Below, piece after piece: positions 7,952-15,573 of a stretch of 64,000 bases of DNA (position 1 is its first letter; every line of letters starts with the position of its first letter). The stretch covers positions 264,065 through 328,064 of the forward strand of contig CATOSP010000001.1 of the NCBI GenBank assembly GCA_951812625.1, in the 5' to 3' direction. The notes under the pieces were generated by a model that ran no database searches, was not told the DNA's origin, and saw nothing but the letters and a program-made list of their open reading frames with translations. This DNA comes from an uncultured Dehalococcoidia bacterium. GTDB taxonomy: Bacteria; Chloroflexota; Dehalococcoidia; Lucifugimonadales; UBA3495. The translations under genes and the position numbers were made by a program.

Positions 7952-7960
7952 ATTATAGCA
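7952..7960 (-). promoter_or_regulatory. Extended -10 promoter of pcrA (leaderless)
   Basis: TGCTATAAT on the minus strand ends six bases before the pcrA ATG, placing the expected transcription start on or next to the start codon. No Shine-Dalgarno sequence precedes the ATG. Confidence 0.65.
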
Positions 7961-8295
7961 TGGTGCCCCCGCCCAACTTCGCCCAAAATCCCGCCCCAGT
8001 AAGCCCCAAAAGCCCGCGACCCCCCCACCGTTACCAGCCAACCAAGAGACCGAGTCCAGTGCCGGTAACGTTCCAAGGGCCTTGACCTTCATCGTGTCCG
8101 TGGCATGAATAAGACGCCGTTCCACTCCACGATGTCTGTACTGACCTACCAAGCGACGGCATAGGCTAGGATTCCGTCGGGCGATTGCCGCAGAATGAGG
8201 ACGATTTGCGTGGGAGTGGATCGAATTGTTGGCTCATGAGTATTGACTGTTAGGTGCCAATACTCTAGCGTAGAAGAAGCTACGGGCACAATATA
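7961..8295 (+). other. Intergenic region between pcrA and the Mrr-like gene
   Basis: About 335 bases without a supported gene. Apart from the pcrA promoter at its left edge and the operator-like repeats to its right, nothing is recognised. Confidence 0.4.
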
Positions 8296-8323
8296 TTGTA
8301 GTCATGACTACGATAGACTACAA
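8296..8323 (+). promoter_or_regulatory. Operator-like palindrome upstream of Mrr-like nuclease
   Basis: GTAGTCATGACTAC (8298-8311) is a perfect 14-base palindrome. A third half-site, GACTACAA (8316-8323), is the inverted complement of TTGTAGTC (8296-8303). Three half-sites in 28 bases, 80-110 bases ahead of the nuclease start, suggest binding of a dimeric repressor or autoregulator. Confidence 0.55.
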
Positions 8324-8404
8324 TAAAGGGTATTGTCGGTGAGTTACAGGATCGGGAACGGAGTCCTTGATAGAGGCCAGTGCAAAGTCGCAAGGATGTG
8401 TCAA

Positions 8405-9640
8405 ATGAGCGCTCACAACGTGATCCCACAATACTGTGATGAGCAACTTGAAGAGCGCATCAACAAGCTTGAAATTGCTGTAGAAACTTGGGCCAAACAG
8501 AACGATCTTTGGTACGACGCGTGTTTCAGGAGAGTTGTAAAGAGCTTTGACATGGAAACAGGTGCGCCAACGGTAACCACACTACTTGCCGGAGGACTCC
8601 TCGCCGAGTTGGTGATCCATCCGGGAATTGGGGCTATCCATGATACTCATGAGGCGCAATGGCTTTCGGACGAATGCGAGCGAATAATCGATAGTCACGG
8701 CTTCTACGGAGAGACATTTGACGAAACCCGCCTGAACATTATTCCACTGGAGCAGAAAGATACACTCGTCCTTGAGAGATTTAAGGAATACATGAGATGG
8801 AAGTGGATATGCAGCTTGATTCAGGGTGACTTCGATGCGCTGAACTCGGATCTCTACGAGCACTTTAGCAAGAATTCGGACCAACTTACCCGCCTAAGTT
8901 GGCGGGAGTTCGAGATGTTGGTCTCCGAGTTGTTACAGGCCCAGGGGTTTGAGGCCGAACTTGGACCGGGACATACCGACGGAGGAGTAGATATACGGTT
9001 GCTCCAGCGCGACCCCATCGGGGATATACTGACGTTGGTGCAAGTGAAGAGGTACGTCAACAACCCAATCAGGCTTCAGGCCGTTCAAGCTCTACATGGA
9101 GCGAAGGAGGCTGAAGGTGCCGACAACAGTATGTTCGTCACTACGTCCCGTTATCTACGGTCCGCAACGACTTTCGCAAGTCGAGAAAAAGTGCAGATGG
9201 AGCTATACGTGTCTGACGACGTACGGAAATGGTGTGCTGACGCAAATGCGGGAATCATTGAGGAAAAGGCACGCATTATCTCAGAAGATGAGGTGCGAAG
9301 AGCCCTGACCCGAGCCCGACAAAACCCGAAGACAATAATGCATGCTCAATGCGGATACACCATGCAGTACAACAAATTCAGCCTTGTGCTGAAAGAGTCG
9401 GCCAGTTCTGGACTCGCAATAGATTTGCCGTCCCTGATGGTTCAACATGATGGATACATGCAGGCAGGAACCGAAGTGCCAGACCTGCGTGACATTAGAA
9501 AAGTGCTGCAACGAAGGGACACCACGCGGCGGCTAAAGAAGCTACCGAGGGACTCAAGCTTTGCGTTTTGTGATGTCAACGAAGAAATGGATTTCTACGA
9601 GCCATGGAACCAGGAACCAGCTCGATTTTATTCTGACTGA
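8405..9640 (+). CDS. Restriction endonuclease, Mrr-like catalytic domain
   Basis: 411 residues from ATG 8405 (MSAHNVIPQ); AAGGA eight bases upstream favours this start over ATG 8396 and TTG 8333. Residues about 1-150 are a helical domain I do not recognise. Residues about 160-270 hold the Mrr_cat PD-(D/E)xK fold: WREFEMLVSELLQAQGF, then GGVDI with the catalytic Asp, then LVQVKRY with the Gln-x-Lys pair, and MFVTTSRY. About 110 residues of unknown C-terminal domain follow. Mrr-type enzymes cleave modified or foreign DNA. No methyltransferase is adjacent, consistent with a modification-dependent (type IV) enzyme or a stand-alone defence nuclease. Target specificity is unknown. Confidence 0.85.
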   Translation: MSAHNVIPQYCDEQLEERINKLEIAVETWAKQNDLWYDACFRRVVKSFDMETGAPTVTTLLAGGLLAELVIHPGIGAIHDTHEAQWLSDECERIIDSHGFYGETFDETRLNIIPLEQKDTLVLERFKEYMRWKWICSLIQGDFDALNSDLYEHFSKNSDQLTRLSWREFEMLVSELLQAQGFEAELGPGHTDGGVDIRLLQRDPIGDILTLVQVKRYVNNPIRLQAVQALHGAKEAEGADNSMFVTTSRYLRSATTFASREKVQMELYVSDDVRKWCADANAGIIEEKARIISEDEVRRALTRARQNPKTIMHAQCGYTMQYNKFSLVLKESASSGLAIDLPSLMVQHDGYMQAGTEVPDLRDIRKVLQRRDTTRRLKKLPRDSSFAFCDVNEEMDFYEPWNQEPARFYSD

Positions 9641-10201
9641 ACCCTAGGACTATAGTATTACCACCACTGACTCGGCGCCCTCGGACTCAAACGTAGCACA
9701 GCTTCGTTAGGGGCAGAGACCTTGGTCGTAGCCAAATGCTGCAATTTCCAAGACGGCCCGACGCTCCATGAGACCATCTGTGTCTGAAGAACTAAGACCT
9801 TCGCTATTCCCACACCCACTGACACCCACCCCTTGCCAAGCCCACAGAACATATGTACCATAGCACCTGTCCGACCCATAAGACCCTCCACCGCAAACCC
9901 CATAAGGAGGGCAGGGCCAATCCAGGACAGCCACTGAGGCGCACGATGTTCATTGTCCAGACAACCTGACAAGGCGACCCGCAAACACCAGCCCCGACCC
10001 TCTCCAGACCCCGCCTCCTGCGCCTCTGGCCACCTCAAATGTCCGGTTTTGTCCGCATTTGACCGGAAAAACGGGATTTTCTCCCCCTTTTCCAATGGCG
10101 ATAAAGGGGCCTTCCATCGTCTCCCCCTTTCGCAAAAGGGGGATTAAGGGGGATTTACCCCCTCACTCCACACTCATTAACTCCCTTGAAGAGGTGTAAC
10201 C
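9641..10201 (+). other. Intergenic, 561 bases, with a dispersed repeat at its right end
   Basis: Long frames on the minus strand have no recognisable protein character (skewed composition, no Shine-Dalgarno sequence). A dispersed palindromic repeat lies at 10121-10165, with a related degenerate half at about 10080-10110. Confidence 0.45.
10121..10165 (+). repeat. Dispersed palindromic repeat family A, copy 1
   Basis: The core CCCCCTTTCGCAAAAGGGGG is followed by ATTAAGGGGGATTT. Related copies lie at 11614-11655, 12978-13018 and 24635-24673, always between genes. The imperfect palindrome can form a hairpin, typical of REP or MITE-like intergenic elements. Confidence 0.75.
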
Positions 10202-10729
10202 ATGACTCTCTCCCAGATCAGGTCCCAGATTGAAGCCCTCCTCCGCAAGTACGCAACCGAAGTCGAGGTTTACCGACTCGACAAAGTCACCGCTGAATTC
10301 TGCGATGAGGTGGCTGACGCCCTGACCAACCCCAAGTCCGGCCCCGTGAAAGACCCCTTCGATTGGGCCTCCGTATTGTTCAAGCGGATGGCAAAACGCG
10401 GGCACCACGCCCGGAACCTCACGGCTCTCCAGAACTACCTTAGCCGCTGCCTCCAGGAACGCCGCGTCCTTCCCCAAGCCCGCGAGGTCCTGCGTGCCCT
10501 GCTGCCCAGGGCAGCCGAACGCGGCCTCATCCCACGTACCATAGAAGACCCCGTTCCCATTTGCGCCATGAAACGCGGGATGGAGAATGCTGGCAAGAGT
10601 GACGATTCAGGTTCGTCAGGCCTGGGTCTGTCGGACCTGATTGAGCACTGGCAGAAGATGGACTACTGGCGCCAGTTGGCCAAAGGTTCCCTGCCGGGGC
10701 CGGGTCTGGCAGAAGGGGCAACCGCATAG
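10202..10729 (+). CDS. Hypothetical protein
   Basis: 175 residues, ATG preceded by GAAGAGGTG. Mostly helical and basic, with no membrane segment or known motif. Phrases such as DPFDWASVLFKRMAKRGHHARNLTALQNYLSRC suggest a helical bundle, and a Gly/Ser linker near residue 130 separates a short C-terminal helix (LIEHWQKMDYWRQL). The two-part layout might indicate a DNA-associated protein of a mobile element, but that is a guess. Confidence 0.6.
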   Translation: MTLSQIRSQIEALLRKYATEVEVYRLDKVTAEFCDEVADALTNPKSGPVKDPFDWASVLFKRMAKRGHHARNLTALQNYLSRCLQERRVLPQAREVLRALLPRAAERGLIPRTIEDPVPICAMKRGMENAGKSDDSGSSGLGLSDLIEHWQKMDYWRQLAKGSLPGPGLAEGATA

Positions 10730-10774
10730 CGCCTGCCCCTTCTTTACCGGGAATGGTCCCATTCCCGTCTTGCC

Positions 10775-10810
10775 CGTCATTCCCGCGAAAGCGGGGCATC
10801 CGGGGCTGGT
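10775..10810 (+). repeat. Dispersed repeat family B, copy 1
   Basis: CGTCATTCCCGCGAAAGCGG palindromic core, between the hypothetical gene and the repeat-coil protein. Related copies lie at 13111-13145 and, more degenerate, 33979-34000. Hairpin-forming, REP-like. Confidence 0.6.
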
Positions 10811-10820
10811 CTCTTCGGAC

Positions 10821-11531
10821 CTACTCTGGACTCGATCTCCGGTCCTCCAGCTGGTGCCAGTACACGTCTCCGGCCTCCACTGCCTCCGCCGCCTCCATGT
10901 CGTTCCTCACGCTGGCTATTGCGGCCTGTGCCGTCTTCCCGGTGAAGGACTCAATGAGCCTGGCGTTCCGGATGGCTCGGTTGCAGTCCCTCAGGTCTGC
11001 GGTGAAAGAGACCTCCATGGCTATGTAGCGGGTGTCGGCCACGTCCGTAGCTTCGATCACCAGGTCGGCGTTCCTGAAGCTGCGTCCTGCGTCCCTGGAA
11101 AGGGTGTTCCCCGCCATCTGGCTCAGGTCCGTGGCGCTGAGGGTCCGGACGAACTGCAGTCCCATGTCGGATGCTATGCCCTGGGCGTCCTGGACGGTCC
11201 GGGTCCTGGCAAAGTCGCCCTTGAGTGTGCCCATGTCCCCTTCCATGCGGTCCAGCCGGGCATCCATGCGGTCGAACCGGGCATCCATGCGGTCGAACCG
11301 GGCGTCCATACGGTCGAACCGGGCGTCTATGTTGATGTGCGTTGTCCGGTGTTCCTCCACGAAGGCGTCGAACTTCTGGTTCTGCGCTCTTTGCTCCTCC
11401 ACAAAGGCGTCGAACTTCACGGGGAGTTGCAGCAGCTCCTCGCCCAGTATCTGGGCCCGGACGGCGTCCCGCCACTGGGGGTTGTTCCTGAGCGCTTCCA
11501 GGAAGTCGTCCTGGTTATTGATCGTCGTCAT
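10821..11531 (-). CDS. Coiled-coil protein with heptad repeats and possible nuclease-like C-domain
   Basis: 236 residues. The N-terminal 50 residues are helical (DDFLEALRNNPQWRDAVRAQIL). Residues about 70-97 contain four near-identical heptads (RFDRMDA), encoded by four 21-base repeats, forming a rigid coil. Residues about 120-230 (DLVIEATDVADTRYIAMEVS, then NARLIESFTG) look like the alpha/beta PD-(D/E)xK-related domain seen after coiled coils in many uncharacterised proteins, with Glu and xEVS in plausible positions but no Lys of the canonical motif. Expressed alone; the promoter is not identified. Function unknown. Confidence 0.7.
   Translation of the reverse strand: MTTINNQDDFLEALRNNPQWRDAVRAQILGEELLQLPVKFDAFVEEQRAQNQKFDAFVEEHRTTHINIDARFDRMDARFDRMDARFDRMDARLDRMEGDMGTLKGDFARTRTVQDAQGIASDMGLQFVRTLSATDLSQMAGNTLSRDAGRSFRNADLVIEATDVADTRYIAMEVSFTADLRDCNRAIRNARLIESFTGKTAQAAIASVRNDMEAAEAVEAGDVYWHQLEDRRSSPE
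11242..11325. repeat. 21-bp tandem repeat, four units, in-frame
   Basis: Four consecutive 21-base units (11242, 11263, 11284, 11305) differ by one to three bases each. They encode the RFDRMDA heptads of the coiled-coil protein, so unit gain or loss would keep frame and lengthen the coil by one heptad. Confidence 0.85.
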
Positions 11532-11613
11532 GGTGCGGATTATACCCCGTTCCCGCTGGGTTGGCTTGCCCGCTCCGCCTCGGAAACCATCTCAGACCTG
11601 CATCACTCCAATA

Positions 11614-11655
11614 CCTCCCCCTTTCGCAAAAGGGGAGTAAGGGGGATTTCTCTCC
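11614..11655 (+). repeat. Dispersed palindromic repeat family A, copy 2
   Basis: CTCCCCCTTTCGCAAAAGGG core with GGGGGATTT tail, same organisation as the copy at 10121-10165. Confidence 0.75.
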
Positions 11656-11738
11656 GCATCGGCCCATCCTTGGACGGCCGGAACGCCCTGGCCGGCCGCT
11701 GCCCCGGCGACTGCGAAATGGCAAGGGGACCGGGCAGA

Positions 11739-11747
11739 TGCTATAAT
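11739..11747 (+). promoter_or_regulatory. Extended -10 promoter of the aminotransferase gene
   Basis: TGCTATAAT identical to the pcrA element. The transcript start should fall near 11754, giving a leader of about 80 bases with two hairpins before the GTG at 11837. Confidence 0.6.
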
Positions 11748-11836
11748 TCGTCACCGTTGGCATAATCGCCTTTTTTCGGCGTGTCCTTGACGAGAACAAT
11801 CAAGGACAGCCCATACAATATGGCAGAGGTGGAACG

Positions 11837-12946
11837 GTGAATATCCCCAGGCAGAACTTGCGCACTCCGGGCCCGACGCCGGTGCCCGATGACATAGTCG
11901 ACGCAATGGGTACGCCCATGATCGACCACCGCGGGCCGGAGTTCTTCGAACTCATCACCCAGGCCACGGCGGGCCTCAAGCAGGTGTTTGCGACCCAGAA
12001 CGACCTGTTCATCCTCACATCCTCCGGCACCGGGGGCCTCGAGTCCCTGATAGTCAACTCCCTCTCCCCCGGAGACCGCGTGCTCTCCGCCACCGCCGGC
12101 TCCTTCGGCGACCGGTTCCGCGAGATGGCCACCGCCTATGGCGCGGACGTCCAGCGGCTGGACTTCGAGTGGGGCGACGCCGTGGACCCGGAGGCGGTCC
12201 GCACCGCCCTCCACGACGACCCCGGCATCAAGGCCGTCCTCGTGACCCACAACGAGACCTCCACCGGCGTCACCCACCCGCTGCCCGAAATCTCCCAGGT
12301 GGTCAAGGGCGAGTTCGACAAGCTCCTGCTGGTGGACGCGGTGAGCAGCCTCGGCTGTCTCCCCCTGCCCGTCGACGGCTGGAACTGCGACCTTGTCGCC
12401 ACCGCTTCCCAGAAGGGGTTCATGATCCCGCCGGGATTGGCATTCGTCAGCGTCAGCCCCGCAGCTTGGGAAGCCGAGGCGGAGGCCACCATGCCCCGCT
12501 TCTACTTCGACCTCCGTGCCGCCAGGGACTACCTGGAGCGGGGCCAGACCCCGTTCACGCCCAACGTCGCCCTGCTCTACGGTCTGCAATCGGCCCTGGA
12601 CAAGCTGCTGGAAGAGGGCATGGAGAGCGTCTACGAGCGCCACGCCGACATCGGCCGCTTCACCCGCGAGGGCGTGAAGGCCCTCGGCCTGGAATTGCTG
12701 GTCGATGATGAGTCATACGCTTCCAACACCGTCACCGCCATCAAGGTCCCCGAGGGCGTGGACAACTCCAGGCTCCGGTCCCTGGCCCACAACGAGGAGA
12801 ACGTGGTGCTGGCTGGTGGACAGGGCAAGCTCTCCAACAGCATCTTCCGCATCGGCCACCTGGGCTACGTCAGCCGCGAAGACATCCAGGAAGTGCTCGA
12901 CGCACTGGCCCGGATTCTGCCCAGGGTCGGCTTCAACCCAGGCTAG
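11837..12946 (+). CDS. Class V aminotransferase, alanine-glyoxylate / serine-pyruvate type
   Basis: 369 residues from a GTG preceded by AGAGGTGG. Opens with the family's LRTPGPTPVPDDI, then MIDHRGPEF and the PLP-site region SSGTGGLE. The Schiff-base lysine is in ATASQKGFM (about residue 195), with the substrate-side D in LLVDAVSSLG. Fold-type I PLP enzyme using small 2-oxo acids such as glyoxylate with alanine or serine. Size matches the family. Flanked by intergenic repeats and transcribed alone. The exact amino donor cannot be read from sequence. Confidence 0.9.
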   Translation: MNIPRQNLRTPGPTPVPDDIVDAMGTPMIDHRGPEFFELITQATAGLKQVFATQNDLFILTSSGTGGLESLIVNSLSPGDRVLSATAGSFGDRFREMATAYGADVQRLDFEWGDAVDPEAVRTALHDDPGIKAVLVTHNETSTGVTHPLPEISQVVKGEFDKLLLVDAVSSLGCLPLPVDGWNCDLVATASQKGFMIPPGLAFVSVSPAAWEAEAEATMPRFYFDLRAARDYLERGQTPFTPNVALLYGLQSALDKLLEEGMESVYERHADIGRFTREGVKALGLELLVDDESYASNTVTAIKVPEGVDNSRLRSLAHNEENVVLAGGQGKLSNSIFRIGHLGYVSREDIQEVLDALARILPRVGFNPG

Positions 12947-12977
12947 GCAACCAGCCCAAAACCACGCCGCCCGGTTC

Positions 12978-13018
12978 CCTCCCCTTTCGCAAGAGGGGGA
13001 TTGAGGGGGATTTCCCCC
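12978..13018 (+). repeat. Dispersed palindromic repeat family A, copy 3
   Basis: CCCCTTTCGCAAGAGGGGG with ATTGAGGGGGATTT tail, shortly after the aminotransferase stop codon. Confidence 0.7.
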
Positions 13019-13110
13019 ACACTGGGCAAATGGGCGGCGATTCGAGGTAGTCACCAGCAAGCATCCGCCAGCGTGGCCCAACGGCAGACCGGAATCATAG
13101 ATACCAGGAA

Positions 13111-13145
13111 CCGTCATTCCCGCGAGAGCGGGAAACCAGCGTCGG
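13111..13145 (+). repeat. Dispersed repeat family B, copy 2
   Basis: CGTCATTCCCGCGAGAGCGG, the same core as at 10775 with one change in the loop. Confidence 0.6.
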
Positions 13146-13183
13146 GGCCACGGTCCCGACGCACTCCGGGGGAGGCCAGCATC

Positions 13184-13642
13184 ATGTCCACATCACAGCT
13201 AGAGAAGGCAATGGCCACCCTGCGCATCAGCCTGGCCGAGATCAGGAACAAGGAAGGCCAGCTAGACACCATGATTTCCCAGTTCCGCACCCAGTTGCGG
13301 CGCGTCCCCCGCCAGGCCGTCTACGGCAGGATGGGACTGGACCTTGCCCTGGCTGCAATGGGAGAGGTGGAGGAACGGCTGGCCGACGCCGAGAACACCC
13401 GCCGCAGGCTCTTGGCCATCAAGAAGACGGCCTCCGACGAGCTGGAGGCGCTGCAACTGATCAAGCAGGTGGACGAGGCCAGGAAGTCCCTCTCGGACCT
13501 GCGCAGGAAGGTCCGGGAGTCAGGCGGCGACGCCGAGACCGCATCCGAGATCCGGCAGTTGGAGCGCTTCATAGCCGCCCACAGCAAGCGAGCCGAGCAG
13601 GCCATAACCGCCAGCTACGAAGAACGCCTCAGCCTCGGCTAG
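13184..13642 (+). CDS. Coiled-coil hypothetical protein
   Basis: 152 residues from ATG 13184 (MSTSQLEKAM), with GGGGGAGG upstream; earlier in-frame codons run through repeat B and are not coding. Almost entirely helical and charged, with heptads through residues 1-50 and 65-130, broken near GRMGLDLALAAMGEVEE. No membrane segment or catalytic motif is seen. Convergent with the HAD gene. Function unknown. Confidence 0.65.
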   Translation: MSTSQLEKAMATLRISLAEIRNKEGQLDTMISQFRTQLRRVPRQAVYGRMGLDLALAAMGEVEERLADAENTRRRLLAIKKTASDELEALQLIKQVDEARKSLSDLRRKVRESGGDAETASEIRQLERFIAAHSKRAEQAITASYEERLSLG

Positions 13643-13659
13643 AGGAGCGCCTTCCCCCG

Positions 13660-14502
13660 TCACTCCCCGGAGAGGGTGCGGGTGTACTCGCGGCGGGCAG
13701 CGACCAGGTCTATGCGGGCCTTTACCGTCGCTTCAAGTTCGCCGCCCTCGGTGTAGTTGGCAGGGGCGGTACGCTGCACCCGCCCGTCGGCCATGAAGGT
13801 CGCAGCCTTCTCCTGCGCCGATATGCTGTCGGGCTGGTACACGGCTACGGACAGGCCGCCCTCGTCCTTGACCAGCCGGAAGCATGGGACGTCGGTCTCG
13901 CCGTCCCCGATGTAGACCATGTTCTCGAACGGTATGGGCCGGTCGCTCTTCGGGACGAACTGGTTGATCCTGCTGTCGTCGCTCAGGTCGTGGGCTCCCT
14001 TGTTGATGCGGAACAGGAACTGGGTCTTGGTAGTGAAGTTTATGGCCAGGGCCGGCCACCTGGCGACCCCGTTCTCGTCGAACATGAACTTGGAGGCGTA
14101 TATCTCCTTGAACTCATGGGCTATGGGCGAGCCTTCAATGATCTCCATGTTGCCCGATGAGACAAGGTAGTGCTCGATATCCACTCCCTTGGCGCCGCCA
14201 TAGGCGCTGATGCGGCCGAACCACTCGCTGACTCCATCGAACAGCCGGACCCTCTCGCCCCGCTTGCGGAAGTCTTCCTGGCGGACGGGCACACCCTTGA
14301 CGTGGGCCTTCTCCAGCATGACGTACATGTACATGAGGATACCGTCGGCCTGGTTCTCCCGGGTGAGATGGTCCACCTCCTCCCAGAAGTCGGCGGCCTC
14401 CATACCGATGTCCGGGATGAAGGCGTGCTCCTGCATGTTGCCGGGGGCCAGGGTGCCATCAAAATCATAGACGATGGCCATTGGAGTCAGTGTAGGGGAC
14501 AT
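13660..14502 (-). CDS. HAD-superfamily phosphatase
   Basis: 280 residues. Motif I YDFDGTLA (about residue 12), motif II VSSG (about 122), motif III/IV YIGDGETDVPCF (about 200). The helical cap lies between motifs I and II. Similar in layout to phosphoserine-phosphatase-like HAD enzymes. GGGAG precedes ATG 14502; ATG 14481 is an alternative closer to motif I. First of three same-strand metabolic genes read in the order LLM oxidoreductase, aldo/keto reductase, HAD, with gaps of 12 and 39 bases, so likely an operon. Substrate unknown. Confidence 0.87.
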   Translation of the reverse strand: MSPTLTPMAIVYDFDGTLAPGNMQEHAFIPDIGMEAADFWEEVDHLTRENQADGILMYMYVMLEKAHVKGVPVRQEDFRKRGERVRLFDGVSEWFGRISAYGGAKGVDIEHYLVSSGNMEIIEGSPIAHEFKEIYASKFMFDENGVARWPALAINFTTKTQFLFRINKGAHDLSDDSRINQFVPKSDRPIPFENMVYIGDGETDVPCFRLVKDEGGLSVAVYQPDSISAQEKAATFMADGRVQRTAPANYTEGGELEATVKARIDLVAARREYTRTLSGE

Positions 14503-14541
14503 AGTCTCCCAGCCTGCCGGTGACGGGTGAGGACTGCGGGT

Positions 14542-15561
14542 CTAGCGGCGGTACTCGTCGCCACAGTCTCCGATGATCCGGTACAGGTCGCGGGACCTGG
14601 CCTGGACGGCTGCGATGGCCTCAAGGTCGTCATCATCAAGGCTGAACTCGAAGACCCTTGCGTTGTCGGCCCGGTTGTCGCTGACGCCCAGGCGCGCGCC
14701 CACGATGACGCCAGCGACTGCCGGGCGGTCAAGGATGTAGCGGACGGCGACGTTGGCGATGCTGACCCCGTGTTTGTCGGCCACGCCCCGCAGGGTCTGG
14801 AGAAGCTCCTGGAAAAGCTCCCAGCCTCCCCAGGCATCAACCATCTGCTTGTACTTGCCCAAGCTGGCGGTGTTCAGGTCGCGGCGCGGGGGCTCGGGCT
14901 GACCAAGGTAGCGGTCGGTGAGCAGGCCGCCGCAGACCGTTCCGTAGGTGAGCAACTGCACCCCGCTTTCCCGGCAGAATGGGACCATCTGTTGCTCGGG
15001 CCGCATGTCCACCAGCGAATACTGGACCTGGTTGGACACGATGGCCGTGCCATGCTCGATGATGGTCCGTAGATGCTCCGTGTCGAAGTTGGTCACGGCC
15101 AGGTGCCTGATGCGCCCCTCGTCGCGGATGTCTGAGAGGTGGTCGAGGGCGTCCAGGTAGGCAGAGTTGCTGTAGTCCCACCAGTGAAACTGCATCAGGT
15201 CCAGGGACTCAACGTCCATGCGACGGAGTGATATGCCCACGTTGTTCTCGACTATCTCGCGGGTCATCGGCCCAGGTCGGGGTACCCACTTGGTGAATGC
15301 CTGGATGCGGGCCAGTTCCTCAGGCCCGCCGAAGTTGAGCAGGCGGCGGCGGAACTCGCCAACCAGGTCCTCCGCCGGGCCATAATGGTCGGCCAAGTCC
15401 CAGGTGGTGAACCCATCGTCCAGATACCCGATCATGGCCTGGACTGCGGCCTCGACGTTGATGGAACCGTGTGCACCCGACACCTGCCACATGCCGTTGA
15501 GCACCCGGCAGATGCTCAGGTCATCTGTAAACTGGAGCGTGCTACCTTCGGGGAATGTCAC
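14542..15561 (-). CDS. Aldo/keto reductase
   Basis: 339 residues from GTG 15561 with AGGGAGA upstream. TIM-barrel AKR with catalytic tetrad residues visible: Asp in TWDLADHYG, Tyr in the same motif, Lys in AFTKW, His in MQFHWWD. NADPH-site segment GGLLTDRYLG and IVGARLG near the C-terminus. Reduces or oxidises a carbonyl or sugar-like substrate with NADP(H) in the cytoplasm. Twelve bases from the upstream LLM oxidoreductase gene, implying joint expression. Confidence 0.9.
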   Translation of the reverse strand: MTFPEGSTLQFTDDLSICRVLNGMWQVSGAHGSINVEAAVQAMIGYLDDGFTTWDLADHYGPAEDLVGEFRRRLLNFGGPEELARIQAFTKWVPRPGPMTREIVENNVGISLRRMDVESLDLMQFHWWDYSNSAYLDALDHLSDIRDEGRIRHLAVTNFDTEHLRTIIEHGTAIVSNQVQYSLVDMRPEQQMVPFCRESGVQLLTYGTVCGGLLTDRYLGQPEPPRRDLNTASLGKYKQMVDAWGGWELFQELLQTLRGVADKHGVSIANVAVRYILDRPAVAGVIVGARLGVSDNRADNARVFEFSLDDDDLEAIAAVQARSRDLYRIIGDCGDEYRR

Positions 15562-15573
15562 CTTGCGGTCTCC

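Larger units (their letters stand above)
11532..11836 (+). other. Intergenic, 305 bases: repeat, promoter and structured leader
   Basis: Contains repeat family A copy 2, the extended -10 at 11739-11747 and a leader of about 85 bases before the aminotransferase GTG. The leader holds two hairpins: CGCC/GGCG at 11767-11781 and a perfect 8-bp stem GTCCTTGA/TCAAGGAC at 11783-11807. Confidence 0.6.

Noticed and set aside
5942-8002. A 686-codon plus-strand frame opposite pcrA
   Set aside because: It is the GC-rich antisense shadow of a certain gene, with His/Arg/Gly-rich composition and no motif.
9658-10095. A 145-codon minus-strand frame in the spacer before 10202
   Set aside because: No ribosome-binding site, odd composition and overlap with a dispersed repeat; treated as noncoding.
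10121-13145. CRISPR array from repeated palindromes
   Set aside because: The repeats are hundreds to thousands of bases apart with genes between them, and no cas genes are present.
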